Assembly (NCBI GenBank): GCA_025449435.1 | Contig: JANWJO010000082.1 | Span: forward strand, 1 to 10,313 | Length of the DNA stretch: 10,313 bases | Direction of reading: 5' to 3' | DNA from: Chloroflexota bacterium | Lineage (GTDB): Bacteria > Chloroflexota > UBA4733 | Part shown: positions 7,418 through 10,313 of the stretch, piece by piece | Layout of the letters: each line of letters begins with the position of its first letter | Numbering within the stretch: the first letter of the stretch is position 1 | Program-made: the position numbers and the translations under genes | Notes under the pieces: model-generated | Seen by the model: the letters and a program-made list of their open reading frames with translations, nothing else | What the model was told of the DNA's origin: nothing | The model's database searches: none

Positions 7418-8413
7418 TCAGGCATCCAGCCAGTGCACAACGCAGGCACCCCAAGAATAGCCAACACCAAAACCAGCCAGCAGCAGCCGCATCCCCGCGC
7501 GCAGTTGGCCGGATTGTTGCAGCCGGGTCAGCACGATGGGTATGGTCGGCGACCCAGTATTGCCCGTATCTTCCATAGCGATCACGAACTTTTCAGGAGG
7601 GATAGCGAGGCTGCGCCGCAGCGCCCCGAGCATGTACGCGTTCGCCTGGTGGAAGACGAACAAATCCACCTGTTCCATTGTCAACTGTGCCCGTCTCAAA
7701 CACTCGCGCACGAGCCCCGGCACACGTTGCAAGGTGAACGAGAAGATGGCCGGTCCATCCATATACATCGCCGCGGCGTCCTTGCTCTGTTCGAGCCACT
7801 GGCCATCACCAGCCTGGCCAGTGCGCAACGCACCCCGGCGGAGAATGAGCCGGTCTTCGCCCGACCCATCGGTACCGAGGACGAACGCTTCAATACCGGT
7901 GCGATCGTCGGCAGTAACCAGGGTAGCTGAACCAGCATCGCCAAAGATCGGCGCCGTTGTACGGTCTGACAGTTCCCGATATTTGGTGTACGTATCAGCA
8001 GCGAGCAACAGCCCTTGTTTGAACAAGCCGCTGGTGATGTAGGCGTAGGCGAGGCTCAGGCTGTACACATAGCCGGAGCAACCCAGATTAATATCGAAGG
8101 CCGCGCAACTCGTCGGGAGGCTCAGCCGGCGTTGTAAGAGGCACGCCGTGGTCGGCGCAGCATAGTCCGGTGATTGCGTGCAGAAGATCAAGAAGTCAAT
8201 GGAATCTGTGGCTATCGCGTGGGTTGCGAGCAAGCGCGCAGCAGCCCGGAACGCAAGGTCCGAGGCCATTTCATCTGGGGCGGAGATGCGGCGCTCCCGA
8301 ATGCCCGTCTTCTCGAAGATCTTATTCGCATCGAACCCGGGAATGGCCTCGGCCAGTTCGTCATTCGAGAGAACGCGCACAGGCAACTCATAGTCAACGG
8401 CCGCTATACGCAT
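7418..8413 (-). CDS. Beta-ketoacyl-ACP synthase III (FabH-like, accessory)
   Basis: The enzyme condenses an acyl-CoA or acyl-ACP starter with a malonyl-ACP. Numbered from ATG 8413 (331 residues), the catalytic triad is C112 in INLGCSGYVYSLSLA, H255 in VFHQANAYM and N285 in DTGNTGSP; FGDAG and the C-terminal GFGVGYSWG are also typical. C112 matches the position in E. coli FabH, and AGGG lies 9 bases upstream, so 8413 is preferred over the ATG at 8434, which adds seven residues. The CSGYVY clade resembles stand-alone KAS III enzymes in surface-glycan and lipid clusters more than housekeeping FabH (inference). It is last in the ACP, small ORF, KAS III operon: its start overlaps the small ORF's stop by 10 bases, indicating translational coupling. 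Its likely partner is the adjacent ACP, supplying a starter unit to the PKS or making a short acyl group. Confidence 0.92.
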   Translation of the reverse strand: MRIAAVDYELPVRVLSNDELAEAIPGFDANKIFEKTGIRERRISAPDEMASDLAFRAAARLLATHAIATDSIDFLIFCTQSPDYAAPTTACLLQRRLSLPTSCAAFDINLGCSGYVYSLSLAYAYITSGLFKQGLLLAADTYTKYRELSDRTTAPIFGDAGSATLVTADDRTGIEAFVLGTDGSGEDRLILRRGALRTGQAGDGQWLEQSKDAAAMYMDGPAIFSFTLQRVPGLVRECLRRAQLTMEQVDLFVFHQANAYMLGALRRSLAIPPEKFVIAMEDTGNTGSPTIPIVLTRLQQSGQLRAGMRLLLAGFGVGYSWGACVVHWLDA

Positions 8414-8577
8414 GTTGCGCTGCCCTGGCGGCATCGTGCCTCACGCATACCTTCTGCGCTCAGGCGATCCATGTGCGCCGTCATTACCACACTTGGGCAC
8501 GTGCCTCCACACTCGTCGCAAACGAGCCCTCGCGGATCGGTGATTCGCGCTTCATATCGCTCTTGTGTGGCGTTCAC
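8404..8577 (-). CDS. Cys-rich small ORF (57 aa) between ACP and KAS III, function unknown
   Basis: I do not recognise this product. GTG at 8577 directly follows the ACP stop codon (TAG-GTG, no gap). The ORF ends with TAG at 8404, overlapping the preferred KAS III start by 10 bases, so it fills what would otherwise be an unexplained 164-base gap in the operon. The product has five cysteines. Three lie in CDECGGTC (C20, C23, C27), with C49 and C56 near the end and H35 between, which could bind a metal such as zinc (inference). GGGAG lies 13 bases before the GTG, longer than ideal, so initiation may depend on ribosomes finishing the ACP gene. It could equally be a fortuitous frame in an untranslated spacer. 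Protein-like composition and exact abutment on both sides favour a gene. Confidence 0.4.
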   Translation of the reverse strand: MNATQERYEARITDPRGLVCDECGGTCPSVVMTAHMDRLSAEGMREARCRQGSATCV

Positions 8578-8820
8578 CTATTTCACCGCACTCCCCAGCT
8601 TTGCCGCAACAATGGGCGCCAAATCCTGGACACAGGTGATGTTGGGGATTTCTCCATCAGGCACTTGCACGCCGTACATCTCGTCCAGCAGCAAAACCAC
8701 CTCGATCTGCGACATGGAGTCGAAGTTCGGAATGTCCGCGAAAAGCCGCTCAGGCGTGATACTGTTCGCTGGTTGCAACAGCGACTCCTCAAGGCGCCGG
8801 CAAAATTCCTCAACGTTCAC
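8578..8820 (-). CDS. Acyl carrier protein, stand-alone
   Basis: The 80-residue product matches the usual ACP length and four-helix pattern. S35 in NFDSMSQIEV is the expected 4'-phosphopantetheine attachment site; the common DSL motif is DSM here. Acidic helix II (VVLLLDEMYGV) is the normal docking surface for partner enzymes. The start is GTG, with AAAGG 11 bases upstream; no in-frame ATG precedes it closely. It is first in a tight operon with the small ORF and KAS III, so it probably carries the acyl group made or consumed by that KAS III rather than serving general fatty-acid synthesis. No phosphopantetheinyl transferase is visible in the window, so one must be supplied from elsewhere. Confidence 0.88.
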   Translation of the reverse strand: MNVEEFCRRLEESLLQPANSITPERLFADIPNFDSMSQIEVVLLLDEMYGVQVPDGEIPNITCVQDLAPIVAAKLGSAVK

Positions 8821-8858
8821 TCGCTCGCTCGCCTTTCGCTAGGGAAGCATTATTTCGG

Positions 8859-8903
8859 AGTAGTTGCCTAGGTGCGACACTTTTTCATGAGTACCGTACC
8901 ATC
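8859..8903. promoter_or_regulatory. Shared regulatory module, copy 2
   Basis: On the plus strand: AGTAGTTGCC (8859-8868), CTTTTTCATGA (8880-8890), five bases, GTACCATC (8896-8903). The parts and order match 5507-5553, and the 24-base core matches at 18 positions without gaps. The ten-base AGTAGTTGCC also occurs at 5615-5624, just left of the three-box array. ATGAGTAC-C-GTACCAT is close to a palindrome, as expected for a dimeric DNA-binding protein. The module sits between the divergent ACP operon (start 38 bases away) and the acyltransferase gene (start about 90 bases away), so it could control both. Confidence 0.5.
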
Positions 8904-8972
8904 ATCACGACAAGGGGCACACGCCCGCCGCCGAACGGGAAAAATGTGCTAGCCTGCTCCGGGCGCATTGGT

Positions 8973-8987
8973 GAGGCGAGAAAGATG
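8973..8987 (+). promoter_or_regulatory. Strong ribosome binding site and ATG out of frame with the acyltransferase
   Basis: GAGG (8973-8976) stands 8 bases before ATG 8985, the best initiation signal in this spacer. That ATG lies in a different frame from the acyltransferase coding sequence downstream. The true start is therefore either the weaker GTG 8995, or a single-base frameshift separates this signal from its gene. Confidence 0.5.
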
Positions 8988-8994
8988 ACCGAGC

Positions 8995-10313
8995 GTGGCG
9001 TTGTACGGCGGCCGCTTCCGCACTGCGCAACTACTGCCCCTGGCCAGAAGACGCCAGTTGCGCACCTGGGGGCCCCGATTGGTGCGCTATCGAGCCATCC
9101 GGCTGCTGTTGCGGGTCATGCAGTTTGTCATCTTTCGCAACGACTACCTCGCGAACATTCAAGCTGCCGCTGGATGTTCGAAGCTCCGTGCGGTGCGCCG
9201 CAGCCTGCCGCCGTTTCTACGGCTCCAACCCCTGTGGGATGGCATGGCACGCAGCCACTTCGACGGGGAACCTCCCAGCTGGTTAGACCGCATCCGGCTG
9301 CACGGCTTCGACACAGTTGAGCAACTACACGCCAGTGGGACACCGATCATCTTAGCCGTCCCACACTTGGGCATTAGCGCTCTCGTCATCGCACAAATCC
9401 TGCACCAGCAGGGCGTTCCATGTATCGTTGATAATTTGGCGCCTCGAGTATTTGAGCGGTTCTCCACTATCGACGTGTTTGATGCCGACGAGCCTCATCT
9501 GGGCTTTCTAGCGCTCCGCCATAACAAGGTGCTGGTACACGGAGCGGATGCACCGGCACCAGGCGTGCCGTGTCAGTTCCTTGGACGAACGGCGTCGTTC
9601 CCCCTCCTCGCCGCGCGCATAGCCGAACGGACTAGAGCCGCTATCATCGTCGCGTATTGCCATGAAGTGGGTCGCCGCAGGTGGGAGGTGGTGTTCGAGC
9701 CCCCGCTAGCGGTGGCCGGCCGCTCCCCAGCCGAGGTCACCACCGCTATCGCCCAGCGCCTCGACCGCGCCATCCGCGCCTACCCTTTCGAGTGGGTCTT
9801 GCCACTACGCACATTCTTGAGCAAGGTGTCGTTTCCCACCACCGGCGTGCTCCCCGTGCTCGCTGGCGCGTTCGCCGACCCCACTGGCGAGGTCCAGGAA
9901 CGCTACCGCGCTCGCCTGGCCAGTACCGCTGGCGTGCACGTGGTCACCGCCAGTCTCGATGGGTTGTCGTTGGTCCAGATCCTGGACCGATTGCAGCGCG
10001 GGGGGCACGAGGTGCTGGTGCTGGTCCACGCCGGGTGGGGCGACCAGTTGAGTGAACTGCCCCTGCTGCTGGTGTGGTTCTTCCGGTTGGACCCCGACTG
10101 GGTCGCCTATGACCCCGAACCCGCGTACCAGGTAGTGGGAGGGGAGGGGGAGCGCACCACGTTTGCGTTGAGCCTGATCAAGACGGCGGCGCTGGCGGCG
10201 TTGGTGGCGCGGGGGGTGGAGCGGTTGGATATGCCGGCAGTGCGGGTGGCCCAGCGGGCGAAGCTGCGCACCTATCACGTCCCGAGCGTCGCTGCCCTCA
10301 CCACCGAACTCGA
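8995..10313 (+). CDS. LpxL/LABLAT-like acyltransferase with long C-terminal extension (partial)
   Basis: The frame is open for 439 codons to the right edge. After a basic N-terminus rich in Arg, residues about 95-270 resemble the LpxL/HtrB (lauroyl/myristoyl) acyltransferase family: PIILAVPHLG with H124, then GADAPAPGVPCQFLGRT, LLAARIAERTRAAIIV and a closing YPFEWV near 265. Such enzymes move an acyl chain from ACP or CoA onto a glycolipid at the inner membrane. The family's HX4(D/E) dyad is incomplete: A129 stands where Glu or Asp is expected, so activity is uncertain. Residues about 270-439 match nothing I recognise and have much higher third-position GC. GTG 8995 is the first start after an in-frame stop but has no clear ribosome site; TTG 9001 is an alternative, and a frameshift from ATG 8985 is possible. 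It is divergent from the ACP operon and may attach the cluster's product to an acceptor (inference). Confidence 0.7.
   Translation, partial: MALYGGRFRTAQLLPLARRRQLRTWGPRLVRYRAIRLLLRVMQFVIFRNDYLANIQAAAGCSKLRAVRRSLPPFLRLQPLWDGMARSHFDGEPPSWLDRIRLHGFDTVEQLHASGTPIILAVPHLGISALVIAQILHQQGVPCIVDNLAPRVFERFSTIDVFDADEPHLGFLALRHNKVLVHGADAPAPGVPCQFLGRTASFPLLAARIAERTRAAIIVAYCHEVGRRRWEVVFEPPLAVAGRSPAEVTTAIAQRLDRAIRAYPFEWVLPLRTFLSKVSFPTTGVLPVLAGAFADPTGEVQERYRARLASTAGVHVVTASLDGLSLVQILDRLQRGGHEVLVLVHAGWGDQLSELPLLLVWFFRLDPDWVAYDPEPAYQVVGGEGERTTFALSLIKTAALAALVARGVERLDMPAVRVAQRAKLRTYHVPSVAALTTEL

Noticed and set aside
7407..7418. AGCCAGCTGGCT palindrome between the convergent phosphohydrolase and KAS III genes, as a terminator
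   Set aside because: It is a perfect 12-base palindrome but leaves no proper loop and has no T-tract on either strand, and it runs into the KAS III stop codon. This is not enough for an intrinsic terminator.
8946..9320. 124-codon plus-strand ORF through ATG 8985
   Set aside because: Beyond about position 9005 its product is low-quality (His/Pro/Ala/Arg-rich), while another frame gives a continuous LpxL-like protein. Only its start signal is noteworthy, and that is reported as a finding.
9805..10278. 157-codon minus-strand ORF
   Set aside because: It is His/Gln/Arg-rich with no motif and is antisense to the high-GC3 plus-strand frame, a typical shadow of GC-rich coding DNA.
1..10313. tRNA, rRNA, CRISPR array, insertion sequence or attachment site
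   Set aside because: I saw no cloverleaf, regularly spaced repeat array, transposase motif or terminal inverted repeats. The repeats present are short and confined to control regions.

Overview
This is a GC-rich bacterial window (about 60% GC by eye) carrying part of a specialised lipid or polyketide gene cluster. No taxonomic marker is present. The gene content (a PUFA-synthase-like type I PKS, a stand-alone KAS III with its own acyl carrier protein, an LpxL-like acyltransferase and an AlkP-superfamily phosphohydrolase) fits several phyla with large lipid-type PKS clusters. I do not assign an organism.

Layout, left to right. (1) Positions 1-5403, minus strand: one uninterrupted reading frame of 1801 codons, open at the left edge. 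It encodes two nitropropane-dioxygenase (NPD/PfaD-like) segments, a ketosynthase, an acyltransferase, a helical linker and a Pro/Ala-rich linker. (2) 5404-5995: a long divergent intergenic region with several inverted repeats and a regulatory module that recurs near 8880. (3) 5996-7387, plus: AlkP-superfamily phosphohydrolase. It converges, with a 30-base gap, on (4) 7418-8413, minus: FabH-like KAS III. (5) 8404-8577, minus: a 57-codon Cys-rich small ORF. (6) 8578-8820, minus: stand-alone ACP. Genes 6, 5 and 4 abut or overlap and look like one translationally coupled operon. (7) 8821-8994: a second divergent intergenic region with the second copy of the module. (8) 8995 to the right edge, plus: LpxL/LABLAT-like acyltransferase with an unexplained C-terminal extension, open at the right edge.

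Working model (inference): the ACP and KAS III prime or start an acyl chain. The PKS extends it, with its fused NPD module as enoyl reductase, and further domains lie beyond the left edge. The LpxL-like enzyme transfers the finished chain to an acceptor. The AlkP enzyme acts on a phosphate ester or phosphonate head group. The shared 45-47 base module in both divergent intergenic regions suggests that the transcription units are co-regulated. The most notable points are the tandem NPD fusion, the shared module, the Cys-rich small ORF inside the ACP-KAS III operon, and the codon-usage shift with a novel C-terminal region in the acyltransferase gene.
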